From: Deltaproteobacteria bacterium
Lineage (GTDB): Bacteria; Myxococcota; XYA12-FULL-58-9
Direction: 5' to 3'
Length of the DNA: 59,710 nt
Assembly (NCBI GenBank): GCA_016218825.1
Contig: JACRCV010000084.1
Coordinates: forward strand, 1 to 59,710
Shown here in pieces: positions 16,741-26,269 of the stretch. Below the pieces are notes generated by a model. It was not told the origin of the DNA and did not search any database. It saw nothing but the letters and a program-made list of their open reading frames with translations. Position 1 is the first letter of the stretch; each line of letters starts with the position of its first letter. The translations under genes were made by a program, and so were the position numbers.

Positions 16741-18867
16741 CTAGCTCACCGGGGTGCCCGGCGGCAGCTCGTGCTCCGGCCGGAGGAGACAGAGCTTTGC
16801 ACCGCTGTTGGCGGCCAACACCATGCCGTGGCTCGTGACGCCGAAGAGCTTCGCCGGCTTCAAGTTGGCGACCACGATGACCCGGGTTCCGACGAGCGCG
16901 TCCGGGGCGTAGACGTGGGCGATACCGGCGACCACCTGGCGCAGCGTCGGCTCGCCGAGGTCGATCTCCAGGCGCAACAGCTTCTTGCTCTTCGGCAACG
17001 CTTCCGCTTTGGCGATCTTGCCGACTCTGAGATCGAGGGTCCGGAATTGATCGATCTCGATCTCGGCCTTCGGCGCGGCAACGACAGCGGTCGCGGGCGC
17101 CACCTCGTGCGGCGCCCCGATCGGGACCGCGGCGGCGGCGGCAACTGCAGGGGCGCACCCCGGTGCGGCCTTGGGGCTGCCGAGGCTGTCCTTCGACGCT
17201 TCGATCATCTTGTCGGTCGTCTTCTTGTCGATGCGATCGAAGAGGCGCTCGAAGGTGCCGAGCGGGCGGTTGCGCAGGCCAAAGAGCGCCGTCCTGTCCA
17301 TCCGATCGATCGGCCGGCCGAGGATTCGGGCGCCGGCGGTCGCGAAGCGCGGGATGATCGGCCACAGGTACATCGCCAGCGCCTCGCAGACGTTGGCGAC
17401 GAAGGTGCAGGTCAGGCGGGCCGCCTCGGGGTCGGTCTTCAGCTGGTCCCACGGCTTGGCGGTCTGCATGAACTCGTTGCCGATGTCGGCGACGACGCCG
17501 AGCTCGCGCACCACCTGGCTGAGCTCGCGGCCGCGGTAGAAGTCCTCCATTCGCCGGCAGGCGCGGGTGACCCGGCGCGCCAGGTCGAGCATCGTGCCGT
17601 CGCCGGTGGGCTCGGCGAGGGTGAGCGCCGCGGCGAACGGCAGGTCGCCGAGGCGGTTGTCGAGCTTCTGGCTCAAGAACTGGCTGACGCGGCTGAAGAG
17701 GTTGGCGTGCTTGTTCACCAGCTCGCCGTTCACCTTGAAGATCAGATCGTCCATCGCCAGGTCGAGGTCGTTGCTCTCGGCGCCGTATTTGCTGGCGTAG
17801 TAGTAGCGCAGCGCCTGCGGGTCGAGGTGCGCCGCGAAGGTCGCGGCGTTGATGAAGGTCCCTCGGGTCTTCGACATCTTCTCGCCGTTCACCGTCAGCA
17901 TGCCGTGCACATGGACGCGCGACGGCAGGGTGTAGCCGACCGCGTTCAACACCGCAGGCCAGAACAGGGTGTGGAAGTAGACGATGTCCTTGCCGATCAG
18001 ATGCTCGATGCGCGTCGCCGGCGAGCGCCACAGATCTTCGAATCCCAAGGCGTGCTCGCGTCCCCACTCGACCGACGACGCGACGTAACCGAGCGGCGCG
18101 TCCATCCACACGTAGAAGAACTTGTTCGGCCGATCGGCGATCGGGAAGCCGAAGTAGGGGCCGTCGCGGCTGATGCACCAGTCCTTCAAGCCGCCTTCGA
18201 TCCAGCCGCGCACGTAGTTGGCGACGTCGTCCTGCAAGGCGCCCGAGTCGATGAAGCGCCGCAAGAACGCGACGTTGTCCGGCGCCGACAGCTTGAAGAA
18301 CACGTGGGTGGACTTTTTGATCACCGGCGGCTCGCCGCACAGCGCGCAGCGGGGCTCTTTGAGATCGGTCGGCGAGTAGGTGGCCTTGCATGCCTCGCAG
18401 ACGTCGCCGTATTGGTCCGCGGCGCCGCAGCGCGGGCAGATCCCTTTGACGAAGCGGTCGGGCAAGAAGCGCTGGTCGCGGTCGCACCAGGTGCCGTCGA
18501 CCTCGCGGTCCTCCAGGTGGCCCTTGGCGCGCAGGCTCTCGTAGACCGCCCGCACCACCTCGCGGTTGGCGTCGCTGTGGGTCGAAGAGAAGTGGTCGAA
18601 GGCGACGTCGAAGCGCTCGAAGTCGCGGCGATGCTCTGCGTGGACCGCGGCGACCATCGCCTCTGGGGCGAGCCCGGCCTTGCGGGCGTTGAGCTCGATC
18701 GGCGTGCCGTGCGCGTCGTTGGCGCAGATGTAGATGGTCTTCTGGCCCAGTCGGTTCAACGCCCGCGCGTACATGTCCGCCTGGCAGTACTCGACCATGT
18801 GTCCGAGGTGGAGACTGCCGTTGGCGTAGGGCAGCGCTGCGGTCAGGAGGATGCGCTCAGGTGTCAT
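16741..18867 (-). CDS. metG: Methionyl-tRNA synthetase
   Basis: The 708-residue enzyme charges tRNA-Met. The class I signatures are H20-L-G-H23 and KMSKT beginning at K330. A zinc knuckle with CPRC, CEAC and CALC pairs lies near residues 140-180. The C-terminal part, after a Pro/Ala-rich linker around residue 570, is an EMAP/Trbp-type tRNA-binding domain (IDQFRTLDLRVGKI onward), as in dimeric long-form MetRS. The ATG start overlaps the ricT stop by one base (TGATG). Its grouping with holB and ricT is a common bacterial arrangement. Confidence 0.97.
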   Translation of the reverse strand: MTPERILLTAALPYANGSLHLGHMVEYCQADMYARALNRLGQKTIYICANDAHGTPIELNARKAGLAPEAMVAAVHAEHRRDFERFDVAFDHFSSTHSDANREVVRAVYESLRAKGHLEDREVDGTWCDRDQRFLPDRFVKGICPRCGAADQYGDVCEACKATYSPTDLKEPRCALCGEPPVIKKSTHVFFKLSAPDNVAFLRRFIDSGALQDDVANYVRGWIEGGLKDWCISRDGPYFGFPIADRPNKFFYVWMDAPLGYVASSVEWGREHALGFEDLWRSPATRIEHLIGKDIVYFHTLFWPAVLNAVGYTLPSRVHVHGMLTVNGEKMSKTRGTFINAATFAAHLDPQALRYYYASKYGAESNDLDLAMDDLIFKVNGELVNKHANLFSRVSQFLSQKLDNRLGDLPFAAALTLAEPTGDGTMLDLARRVTRACRRMEDFYRGRELSQVVRELGVVADIGNEFMQTAKPWDQLKTDPEAARLTCTFVANVCEALAMYLWPIIPRFATAGARILGRPIDRMDRTALFGLRNRPLGTFERLFDRIDKKTTDKMIEASKDSLGSPKAAPGCAPAVAAAAAVPIGAPHEVAPATAVVAAPKAEIEIDQFRTLDLRVGKIAKAEALPKSKKLLRLEIDLGEPTLRQVVAGIAHVYAPDALVGTRVIVVANLKPAKLFGVTSHGMVLAANSGAKLCLLRPEHELPPGTPVS

Positions 18868-20150
18868 CAGACTTTCCCCATGGGTGAGGGAGGTGGGCTG
18901 CCGCCGACGGGAGCCGCGCCAGAACCACCCGGTCGTCCCCGCCGACCGCGTCGCCGTCGGCGTCTCTTGCCGCTCCGTAGGGCTTGGCCGGTCGCGTCGC
19001 TGTCGCCCGCGCCCGGCTGGGGGGCCGAGGCCTCGGCGCCGGATCCGCTGGTCACCGGCGGCGACAGCGGGCGCGCCGGCGGTTGCGGCTGCGCGTGTTG
19101 TTGCGGTTGCTGCTGCTGCGTGTCCACCGGGCGGGTCACTTCGTTGGCCTCGTATTGGCCGTAGCCGCCCTCGTTGAGCTGAACCCGGACGCGCCGGCGC
19201 AGGACGTCGACGTCCTTCACCCGACCCTCACCCTGCGGTGTCACGACCCGCTTGCCGACCTTGGGAAGGCCCTTGCGCAGCGACTGGTAGGTTTCTTCCT
19301 CGTACTCGAGGCAGCAGCGCAAGCGGCCGCAGAGGCCGGAGAGCTTTTGGTGATTGAGGGCCAGGTTTTGATCCTTGGCCATCCGAATGGAGATCGGCTT
19401 GAACGCGCCCAGCCAGGTCGCGCAGCACAGCTCGCGGCCGCACAGACCGTTGCCGCCGGCGTGCCGGGCGCCGTCGCGCACTCCGATCTGCCGCATCTCG
19501 ATCCGGGTGTGGAAGCGGCGGGCGAGGTCTTTGACCAGGGCGCGAAAATCCACCCGCGCGGCGCTCGAGAAATAGAACACCGCGCGTGTGCCGGAGTGCG
19601 CCAGCTCCACCGACACCAGCTTCATCGGCAGGTTTCGGGCCTTGATGCGCTCGAGGCAGAAGAGGAACGCCTCGCGCTCGCGAACCCGATTGCGCTCGAT
19701 GATCCGCAGGTCGTCGTTGTCGATGATGCGCAGCACCCGGGCGAGCGGCCGATCGGTCACGGTCGGCGCGACCCCGCGGATCACGGTGCCGACCGACTGA
19801 CCGTGCTCGTTGTCGATCACCACACGGTCGGCGGGCTTGACCGACAGGCTGCCGGTCTCGCACGGCGCGCACTGGCCGGGGACGCGAAAACGGACGAGCA
19901 CCGCCGGCACCTCTTGACCGCCGCCGCGCATCGCCAGCGGCGGCGGCCGCGATCGACCCGCATCGGTCTCGGCGATGTCGTCGTCGGGGTCGAAGTCGTC
20001 GTCTTGACTCTCGTCCTCGGTCCCGAGCTCGGCCGCAGCCTTGGCGCGGTCGGCGATCGCTCCCGGCGTCGCGACCGGCTCGGCGTCGTGTTCGTGGTCG
20101 CCGGGCTTCGCCGGTGTGGCGTCGCGCTCTTTGTCGGCGCCGGTGCTCAT
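18867..20150 (-). CDS. ricT: PSP1-domain protein, RicT/YaaT family
   Basis: The 427-residue protein has an acidic N-terminal region of about 75 residues, then a PSP1/RicT core. The core contains GLCGRELCCATWL and GLCGRLRCCLEYE, the conserved Cys motifs that bind Fe-S in the Ric complex in Bacillus. The C-terminal extension of about 100 residues is Gln/Pro/Gly-rich and ends with a run of arginines, unlike the short Bacillus protein. The start overlaps the holB stop by four bases (ATGA). In Bacillus, RicT with RicA and RicF affects mRNA processing and development; whether that role holds here is unknown. Confidence 0.9.
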   Translation of the reverse strand: MSTGADKERDATPAKPGDHEHDAEPVATPGAIADRAKAAAELGTEDESQDDDFDPDDDIAETDAGRSRPPPLAMRGGGQEVPAVLVRFRVPGQCAPCETGSLSVKPADRVVIDNEHGQSVGTVIRGVAPTVTDRPLARVLRIIDNDDLRIIERNRVREREAFLFCLERIKARNLPMKLVSVELAHSGTRAVFYFSSAARVDFRALVKDLARRFHTRIEMRQIGVRDGARHAGGNGLCGRELCCATWLGAFKPISIRMAKDQNLALNHQKLSGLCGRLRCCLEYEEETYQSLRKGLPKVGKRVVTPQGEGRVKDVDVLRRRVRVQLNEGGYGQYEANEVTRPVDTQQQQPQQHAQPQPPARPLSPPVTSGSGAEASAPQPGAGDSDATGQALRSGKRRRRRRGRRGRPGGSGAAPVGGSPPPSPMGKV

Positions 20151-21151
20151 GCCACGCCCAGGGCGCCGGCGTCGGTGACCGCTTGCCCGGCCACGTGGCC
20201 CGACAACAACAACAGCACGTTTTCGAGCCCGAGAGTTCGATTGACGTTCAGCACCCGCACTCGGCGTAGCTCCTGCAACAGCTTCGCAGCGGCACAGACC
20301 GCGGGGGCCGGGGCGGCGAGGCGCTCGCCTTCGAGGTAGAGCGTCGGCGCGCCGGCGGCGTGGGCCCGTGCCAGCCGGTCGCGGACGTAGACCTCGAGGA
20401 TCGCGAGCGCTAGGTCGGCCCGCTCGCGGCTGCCGCCCAGGTCGGCGGCGACCCCGAGGACGGTCTCGAGGGTCGCGTCGCTGGCGAGCGCCCGGTCGAG
20501 GTTGACGACGATCTCCGGGGCGCCGTCGTCGATCAGATGGCGACAGCGATCGACGTCTGGCCCGACGAGCGCCGCCAGCGGCTGGGCGACGCGCGGCTCG
20601 ATTCCCGCCTCGACCAGCGCCCGCCAGGTGCCGAGGCGGGCGAGCGGCGCTAGGCGGACACAGATGCAGCGCGAGCGGACGGTCGGCAGCAGCCGGCGCA
20701 GGCGCGCGGTGGTGAGCAGGAAGAGCGTGGCGCCGGGGGGCTCCTCCAGCGTCTTCAATAAGGCGTTCTGCGCCGCGGGGGCCATCGCGTCGGCCTGGCT
20801 GACGATGGCGATCTTGACCTTGGCCTCGGCGGGGCGAAGCGCCAGGCGAGCCGCGAGCATGCGGACCGCCTCGATGGAGATGTTGCCCTTGTCGTCGGGG
20901 GCGACGAGCTGCAGATCGGGGTGGTTGGCGGCGGCGACCTTCCGACACGCCGCGCATTCGCCACAAGCGTCGCCGGTCGCGCGGTTGACGCACATCGAGG
21001 CGGCGGCGACCGCCGCGGCGACGTGCTCGGCGCCGGCTTCCACCGGGCCGGCGAGCACGTAGGCGTGGTGCATCCGCCCGGAATCGATGGCGGCGGCCAA
21101 CACCTCGACGGCGCGCGGCTGGGCGGCCTTGAGCTTGGAGAAGGTCCACAT
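20147..21151 (-). CDS. holB: DNA polymerase III delta-prime subunit
   Basis: The 334-residue protein matches the clamp-loader subunit delta-prime. It has the zinc Cys set in the ATPase-like domain (MCVNRATGDACGECAAC), and ALLKTLEEPP near residue 125, which is conserved between delta-prime and DnaX. The P-loop is degenerate (LAGPVEAGAEH), as expected for delta-prime, which does not hydrolyse ATP. The ATG at 21151 has AAGG nine bases before it. The gene is followed with overlap by ricT. Confidence 0.92.
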   Translation of the reverse strand: MWTFSKLKAAQPRAVEVLAAAIDSGRMHHAYVLAGPVEAGAEHVAAAVAAASMCVNRATGDACGECAACRKVAAANHPDLQLVAPDDKGNISIEAVRMLAARLALRPAEAKVKIAIVSQADAMAPAAQNALLKTLEEPPGATLFLLTTARLRRLLPTVRSRCICVRLAPLARLGTWRALVEAGIEPRVAQPLAALVGPDVDRCRHLIDDGAPEIVVNLDRALASDATLETVLGVAADLGGSRERADLALAILEVYVRDRLARAHAAGAPTLYLEGERLAAPAPAVCAAAKLLQELRRVRVLNVNRTLGLENVLLLLSGHVAGQAVTDAGALGVA

Positions 21152-21161
21152 CGGCGTTGCC

Positions 21162-21824
21162 TTATAGCACCGGCGCGCCGTTCCTGCACCTCTGTTGCGC
21201 GCGCAGGCGGTCGGGCAGGGCGAACGCGGCGCGGTCGAGACAATCGGTGAGGTCGATGCTCACGGCGCGCAGCGCGATGCCACCGGTCGCGAGCTTCAAG
21301 CGCGAGCCGTACAGCGTGTCACCGAGGATCGGATAGCCGCGCTGCGCCAGGTGCCAGCGGAGTTGGTGTGGCCGCCCGGTCTGCGGCTCGAGTGTCCACA
21401 CCAGCGCCCCCGATTCGACGCCGAGGAAGGTGGCGCGGGTGACGGCGAGCTTGCCGTGCGGGCTGTCGTAGGCGCGCTTCTTGCCGCGCAGCAGCCGCGA
21501 GCGCCAGACGACGGGCGCGCCGGCCGTGAGCCCGGCAGGATCGCCGTCGGTCAGCGCCTCGTAGACCTTCGCGACCGTGCCGCGCTCGAACCATCGGTTG
21601 GCGGCCTTGTGGGCCTCGGCGTCCTTGGCGAACAGCACCAGGCCGGAGACCTCGGCGTCGAGGCGATGCACCGGGAACAGGCGCGCCTTGATCTCGGCCT
21701 CGAGGACGCGGCCCAGGATCGGGCGCAAGTCGGTGTCACCGCTCCGGCCCGGGACCGTGAGCCAACCGGCCGGCTTGTCGACGGCGACGAAGTACCTGTT
21801 GTCGAAGAGGATCTCGACCGCCAC
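21162..21824 (-). CDS. RluA-family RNA pseudouridine synthase
   Basis: The 220-residue enzyme isomerises uridine to pseudouridine in rRNA or tRNA. Catalytic D56 lies in PVHRLDAEVSGLVLFAK, the family HRLD signature. It also has QTGRPHQLRWHLAQRGYPILGDTLYG, the substrate-binding motif near the C-terminus. It is shorter than RluD because it lacks the S4 domain, like RluA, TruC and RluE-like enzymes. The start is GTG, three bases after the recQ stop, and holB begins ten bases downstream. The modified position is not predictable from sequence. Confidence 0.9.
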   Translation of the reverse strand: MAVEILFDNRYFVAVDKPAGWLTVPGRSGDTDLRPILGRVLEAEIKARLFPVHRLDAEVSGLVLFAKDAEAHKAANRWFERGTVAKVYEALTDGDPAGLTAGAPVVWRSRLLRGKKRAYDSPHGKLAVTRATFLGVESGALVWTLEPQTGRPHQLRWHLAQRGYPILGDTLYGSRLKLATGGIALRAVSIDLTDCLDRAAFALPDRLRAQQRCRNGAPVL

Positions 21825-21827
21825 GGC

Positions 21828-23651
21828 TCAGCTCGACAGGCTGTGGCTGCGCACCAACTGCAACAGGTCGGCGCCAAAGCGCTCGATCTTCGCCGGGCCG
21901 AGGCCGCGGATCGCGAAGAGCCCGGGCAGCGAGTCGGGACGCTCACGGTCGAGCTGCTCGATCACCGCGTTGGTGAAGACCATGTAGCGCTTCCAGCGCA
22001 GGCGGCGCGCCGCCCGCTGGCGATACTGGGCCAGCGCCGTCGCCAGGTCGCTCTGGAAGCGGCGGCGTCGCGGGCGCACCGGCCGGTCGCCGCTCGGCGC
22101 CAGGCGCACCGGGCGTCCGGCCAGCCAGACGGTCGGGTACTTCACCCCGCGGCGCTCGAGGCGCTCGGCGGCGAGCAGCGCGTCGACCGCGGCGATGATC
22201 GCGGGCTCGTCGATGGTTCGAAGGGCGCCGTGCTGCGGCAGGTTGTGCAGGCCGCGGCGCTTGACGGCGCGTGCCCGGCTGCCGCGCAGCGCCCGGGCCA
22301 ACAGATGTTTGCCCACCGGGCGCCGGAGCGCCGCGACCGCCGCGAGGATGGTGTCGACCTCACCGCCGGCGAGCGGGCGTGGCGGCCGCGAGATCGGGGT
22401 CGGGAGGACCTCGGCCGTCGGGGCAACGCCGGCGCATACGTCGCAGCTGCCGCACGGCGCGCCGGTGGTGCCGGTGAAGTACTCGGCGAGCATCTGCTGC
22501 CGGCAGCGCCGGGCGCGGGCGTAGCTCTCGATGCCGGACAGCAGCCGTTCTCGGGTGGCAAGGAGGCTCGCGGTGGTCGCCTGTTTGCGACTGAGGAACC
22601 GTTGGGTCACCAAGTCGGCGCCGCCGAAGAGCAGCAGGCAGCGCGCCGCCAGCCCGTCACGGCCGGCGCGGCCCGCCTCCTGGTAGTAGGCCTCGACGCT
22701 CCCCGGGGTTTGAAAGTGGACGATCAGGCGCACGTCGGGCTGGTCGACGCCCATGCCGAAGGCGTTGGTGGCGACCATCACCCGCTTGCTGCCGCGCTCG
22801 AACGCCGCTTGCGCCTGGGCGCGGGCGTGATCGCTGCGCCCGGCGTGGTAGTAGACCACCGGCACCCGATCTTTGAGCGCCGTGGCCACCGCCTCCACCT
22901 TCTTGCGCGTCGCACAGTAGACGATGGCACGACCGCCCCCTCGGGCGTCCACGCCGGCGTCGTGGATCGCGGCGAACAGGTACTGCAGCCGCTCGTGGTC
23001 CTTCGCGCTCGGCTGGACCGCGAAGCGCAAGTTGGCGCGATTGAAGTCGCCGCAAATGACCGCGGGCGCGACGAGGCCGAGGGAGCGGACGATCTCGTCG
23101 CGGACCCGCGCGGTGGCGGTCGCGGTCAGCGCCATCGTCGGCACCGCGAGGGTCGTCTTCAAGGCGCCGAGGCGAAGGTACTCGGGTCGGAAGTCGTGCC
23201 CCCACTGGCTGATGCAGTGGGCCTCGTCGATCGCCAGCCCGGCCAGGCGGGCGCGGCCGAGCAAACGGCGAAAGCCGTCGGCGACGGCGCGCTCCGGCGA
23301 CACGTAGAGCAGGTCGAGCTTGTCGGTGAGCAGGTGGGCGATGACCTCGCGCTCCTCGAGCTCGTCCTGGGAGCTGTTGAGCGCGCTCGCGGCGACGCCG
23401 TGGCGGCGCAGCCGGCCGACCTGGTCGTTCATCAGCGCGATCAGCGGCGAGACGACGAGCGTCAGACCTTTGCCCTGCGCTCGGGCCGCGAGCGCCGGCG
23501 CTTGGTAACACAGGGACTTGCCGCCGCCGGTGGGCAGCACCAGGACGACGTCACGCCCGGCCTCGGCCGCGGTCATGGCCTCGGCTTGGCCGGCGCGCAG
23601 CTCTGCGTGGCCGAAGACCCGGGCCGCGATGTCGAGCGCGCCTGGCGACAA
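21828..23651 (-). CDS. recQ: RecQ-family ATP-dependent DNA helicase
   Basis: The 607-residue 3'-to-5' helicase acts in recombination and repair. Walker A is LPTGGGKS (K45), the DEAH box lies in [15 protein letters not shown], and motif VI is [10 protein letters not shown] Cys set ([10 protein letters not shown]...PCGSCDVC) forms the RecQ zinc site, and an RQC-like winged-helix segment and an HRDC domain (residues about 535-605) follow. The start must be TTG at 23651: the codon two upstream in the same frame is the TAG that ends the previous lipoprotein gene, and no other start lies before the helicase core. The weak start suggests modest, coupled translation. Confidence 0.94.
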   Translation of the reverse strand: MSPGALDIAARVFGHAELRAGQAEAMTAAEAGRDVVLVLPTGGGKSLCYQAPALAARAQGKGLTLVVSPLIALMNDQVGRLRRHGVAASALNSSQDELEEREVIAHLLTDKLDLLYVSPERAVADGFRRLLGRARLAGLAIDEAHCISQWGHDFRPEYLRLGALKTTLAVPTMALTATATARVRDEIVRSLGLVAPAVICGDFNRANLRFAVQPSAKDHERLQYLFAAIHDAGVDARGGGRAIVYCATRKKVEAVATALKDRVPVVYYHAGRSDHARAQAQAAFERGSKRVMVATNAFGMGVDQPDVRLIVHFQTPGSVEAYYQEAGRAGRDGLAARCLLLFGGADLVTQRFLSRKQATTASLLATRERLLSGIESYARARRCRQQMLAEYFTGTTGAPCGSCDVCAGVAPTAEVLPTPISRPPRPLAGGEVDTILAAVAALRRPVGKHLLARALRGSRARAVKRRGLHNLPQHGALRTIDEPAIIAAVDALLAAERLERRGVKYPTVWLAGRPVRLAPSGDRPVRPRRRRFQSDLATALAQYRQRAARRLRWKRYMVFTNAVIEQLDRERPDSLPGLFAIRGLGPAKIERFGADLLQLVRSHSLSS

Positions 23652-23654
23652 AGG

Positions 23655-26105
23655 CTAGGGGACCGTCAGCCCTTGGTCGTTCATCTTGTCGATGAAGAAG
23701 TGTCTGCCGGCACCGAGTTGGACGTCGACCGTGGTGACCGCGGGATCGACGTCGAAGGTCACCGGCGGCGCGACGCCGATGGCCGCGGCGCCGACGAAGC
23801 CGATGCGGTTGCTGGTGGTGGCGACCGCCTGGGGCCAGGCGACGGCGTCCGGTCCCGGATCCATGACGTTCACCCACTCGAACGCGCCCGAGGGCTCGAG
23901 GGAGAGCAAGAACGCGCCCTCGTTGTTCGCGGTGGCGACGCTCTCGGCGATGGTCGGGTCGAAGTCGACGTCGCCCTCGAAGGTGCCGGAGATCACGAGG
24001 CTGTCGGCGGCGGCATCGCGGTAGCTCAGGGTTGCGACCGTCATCGGGAAGAAGTCGCCGAACTGGACGGCATAGGTCAGCGTGCCGTTAGCGGTGTAGT
24101 TGGCGAGGAACATGTCCTGGGGCGACTGGGCGATGAGCGCCGTGCCTGCGCCCGTCGGATCGAAGTTGGTTTGGTCGGTGAACCCGCCGGCGAGGAAGAT
24201 CTGCCCGGTCGGGTCGAGGCAGATCGCCTCGGCGAAGGTGCCCGGTCCGAGGTACTTCACCCCGGGCGTCGCGAGCGTGCCGTTGCTCGTCACTTGAAGG
24301 AAGAAGCTGCCGTTGATGCCGTTCGCGAGCTGACCCGCGATCCACATGCCGCCGCTCACCCGCGGCACCGCGAGGGCGACGCCGCTGTCGGCGACCGGGG
24401 CGGCGCCGAGTTGCACCGCGCTGCCGGTGACGAAGCGCCAGCCGAGCTTGCCGTCGGTGGCGGCGAGCTTGAGCAGGAAGGCGTCGGAAAGGCCGTCGGC
24501 GGTGTGGTCGGCGAAGGTGGCGCCCGCCGGGTCGAAGTCGACGGTGCTCGAGAAGGTGCCGAGGACGATCGGGCTGTTGCTGCCGTCGAGCTGCAGGGTC
24601 GTGGCGCTGCAGGTCCCGGTCGTCGGGACATCGTCGGTGGCGTCACCGATGGTCGACGCCCAGTCCGCCGAGCCCCCCCCCGCGCCGCCGCCCGCCAGGC
24701 TCGCGACCGTGACGTAGCCGGTGCCGGTGGTCGCCGGGATCACTTGCAGCGGCGTCGTGCCGTCGCGCGGCAAGTCGAGGGCGCCGGTGTGGTCGATGGC
24801 GATGTAGATCTTGCCGGTGGCGGTCGCCACCGCGAGGCCCTTCACCTCGGCGGCTGAGGTGCCACTCGGATCGGCGAACACTCGGACCCACTCCAAGCTG
24901 CCGTCGACGCCGTGATAGCGTGCGACGAAGGCAGCGGTCACGGCCGCGTCGACCGCTTTGGTCGTGTCGCCGTCGAGAGCGAACGAGACGCCGGCGCCAA
25001 AGAATGAGCCGCCGACGATCATGTCCTGGTTGCCGGCGTCGGCCACCAAGGCCACGGCGTTGACGGTGAGCTCGGGGGCGGTGACCTTGCCGGGGATCTT
25101 CGTCGGCCAGGTGATCTTGACGGCCGGCGAGTCGAACGGGCCGACGGCCGGGTCGAGGACGTTCGCTTGGAGGAAAACGTCGCCGCCGGTCGGCGTCACC
25201 TGGTCAAAGCGCACCCTGGAGAAGCTAGCGACGCCGGCGACCGCGGTCGCGGCCAAGGTGCCGCCGAGGGTCCCGGCAGGGCCGCCGGCCTTCAGGCTCA
25301 CGACGACGGTGTAGCTCGCCGGATCACCGCCCGTGATCCGCAGGCCGGAAGCGTTCTTGATCTCGACGGTGAACGCCGGCCACGCGGTGTTGCGCAGCGC
25401 CGTGTTGCGCACGCCGACGAACGCCAGGGTCTCGGCCACCGGCTTCACCGTGATACCGATCTCGGCGACTCCGGTCTTGCCCTCGTTGTCGGTGGCGGTG
25501 AGGGCGAAGATCAGCTCCCGGTTCTGGCCGACGTCCGGAAGGGTCGCGGACGCCGAGAGCGTGGTGTCGTTCGCGAGGGTCGCGGCGTCGCCGCTCACCT
25601 GGGTCCACTTGACGCTGGCGACCGTGCCGTCGGGGTCGGTCGCGGTGCCGGTGAGCGCGATGACGGTGTCCGCGTAGGCGACGGTGTGTGCCGGCACGTT
25701 GACGACCGGCGCGGCGTTGAGGTCGATGACCGTCACTTCGGCGTTGATGACGCCGGTGCGACCACCGCTGTCGGTGACCGTGAGCACGAAGCGCAGGATC
25801 GTGGTGTCGCCGACGCTCGGCGCGGTGAAGGTGGCCTTGGCCGAGGTCGGGTTGACGAGGGCGACCGCGGGGCCGCTGTTCTGGGTCCAGGCGTAGCCGA
25901 CGAGATCGTTGTCGGCGTCGTAGGAGCTCGAGCCGTCCAAGGTCACAGTAGCGCCTTCATCGATGGTCTGCAGCCCCACGGTCACCGCCACCGGGGCCGA
26001 CGGCGCTGCGGTGAGCTCGTTGCCGCCGGTGTTGTCATCGCCGCAGGCGCTCACGGTTCCGAGGAGCAACACAATCAAAAAACCACGATAGAGGCTCGAC
26101 ATCAT
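23655..26105 (-). CDS. Surface lipoprotein with PKD-like modules and propeller-type repeats
   Basis: The 816-residue protein has a lipoprotein signal with a VSAC lipobox (C21). Two PKD/cadherin-like modules follow (residues about 35-120 and 130-225) with the typical YAWTQNSGP and VKWTQVSGD strands. The C-terminal 500 residues hold SBBP-like repeats built around phrases such as STVDFDPAG, TNFDPTGAG and GDVDFDPTI, spaced about 60-70 residues, likely a beta propeller. The ATG at 26105 follows TGGAGCCGTG. It is probably exposed on the cell surface. The last codon is in the same frame as the following recQ start. Confidence 0.85.
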   Translation of the reverse strand: MMSSLYRGFLIVLLLGTVSACGDDNTGGNELTAAPSAPVAVTVGLQTIDEGATVTLDGSSSYDADNDLVGYAWTQNSGPAVALVNPTSAKATFTAPSVGDTTILRFVLTVTDSGGRTGVINAEVTVIDLNAAPVVNVPAHTVAYADTVIALTGTATDPDGTVASVKWTQVSGDAATLANDTTLSASATLPDVGQNRELIFALTATDNEGKTGVAEIGITVKPVAETLAFVGVRNTALRNTAWPAFTVEIKNASGLRITGGDPASYTVVVSLKAGGPAGTLGGTLAATAVAGVASFSRVRFDQVTPTGGDVFLQANVLDPAVGPFDSPAVKITWPTKIPGKVTAPELTVNAVALVADAGNQDMIVGGSFFGAGVSFALDGDTTKAVDAAVTAAFVARYHGVDGSLEWVRVFADPSGTSAAEVKGLAVATATGKIYIAIDHTGALDLPRDGTTPLQVIPATTGTGYVTVASLAGGGAGGGSADWASTIGDATDDVPTTGTCSATTLQLDGSNSPIVLGTFSSTVDFDPAGATFADHTADGLSDAFLLKLAATDGKLGWRFVTGSAVQLGAAPVADSGVALAVPRVSGGMWIAGQLANGINGSFFLQVTSNGTLATPGVKYLGPGTFAEAICLDPTGQIFLAGGFTDQTNFDPTGAGTALIAQSPQDMFLANYTANGTLTYAVQFGDFFPMTVATLSYRDAAADSLVISGTFEGDVDFDPTIAESVATANNEGAFLLSLEPSGAFEWVNVMDPGPDAVAWPQAVATTSNRIGFVGAAAIGVAPPVTFDVDPAVTTVDVQLGAGRHFFIDKMNDQGLTVP

Positions 26106-26269
26106 CACGGCTCCAGCTTGTTGTGTGTTGGCGCGGGCAAGCGCCGTCCCTTGGGTTTGGCCGGCATAGTTCGGACATTCATAGGAGAAAGTCAATGCAC
26201 TCGGGCTGTAGCCGCACGGCGCCGCCGGCTCTTGCGATTCTTGGGCAGCCGTGCGCAAAGGAGGTCGTC

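Noticed and set aside
18867-21149. 760-residue frame including RicT
   Set aside because: The first part overlaps holB in another frame and is Arg-rich nonsense; the RicT start is the ATG overlapping the holB stop.
21195-24857. 1220-residue open frame on the plus strand
   Set aside because: It runs antisense across rluA, recQ and most of a lipoprotein gene; those have intact motifs, and this frame has none.
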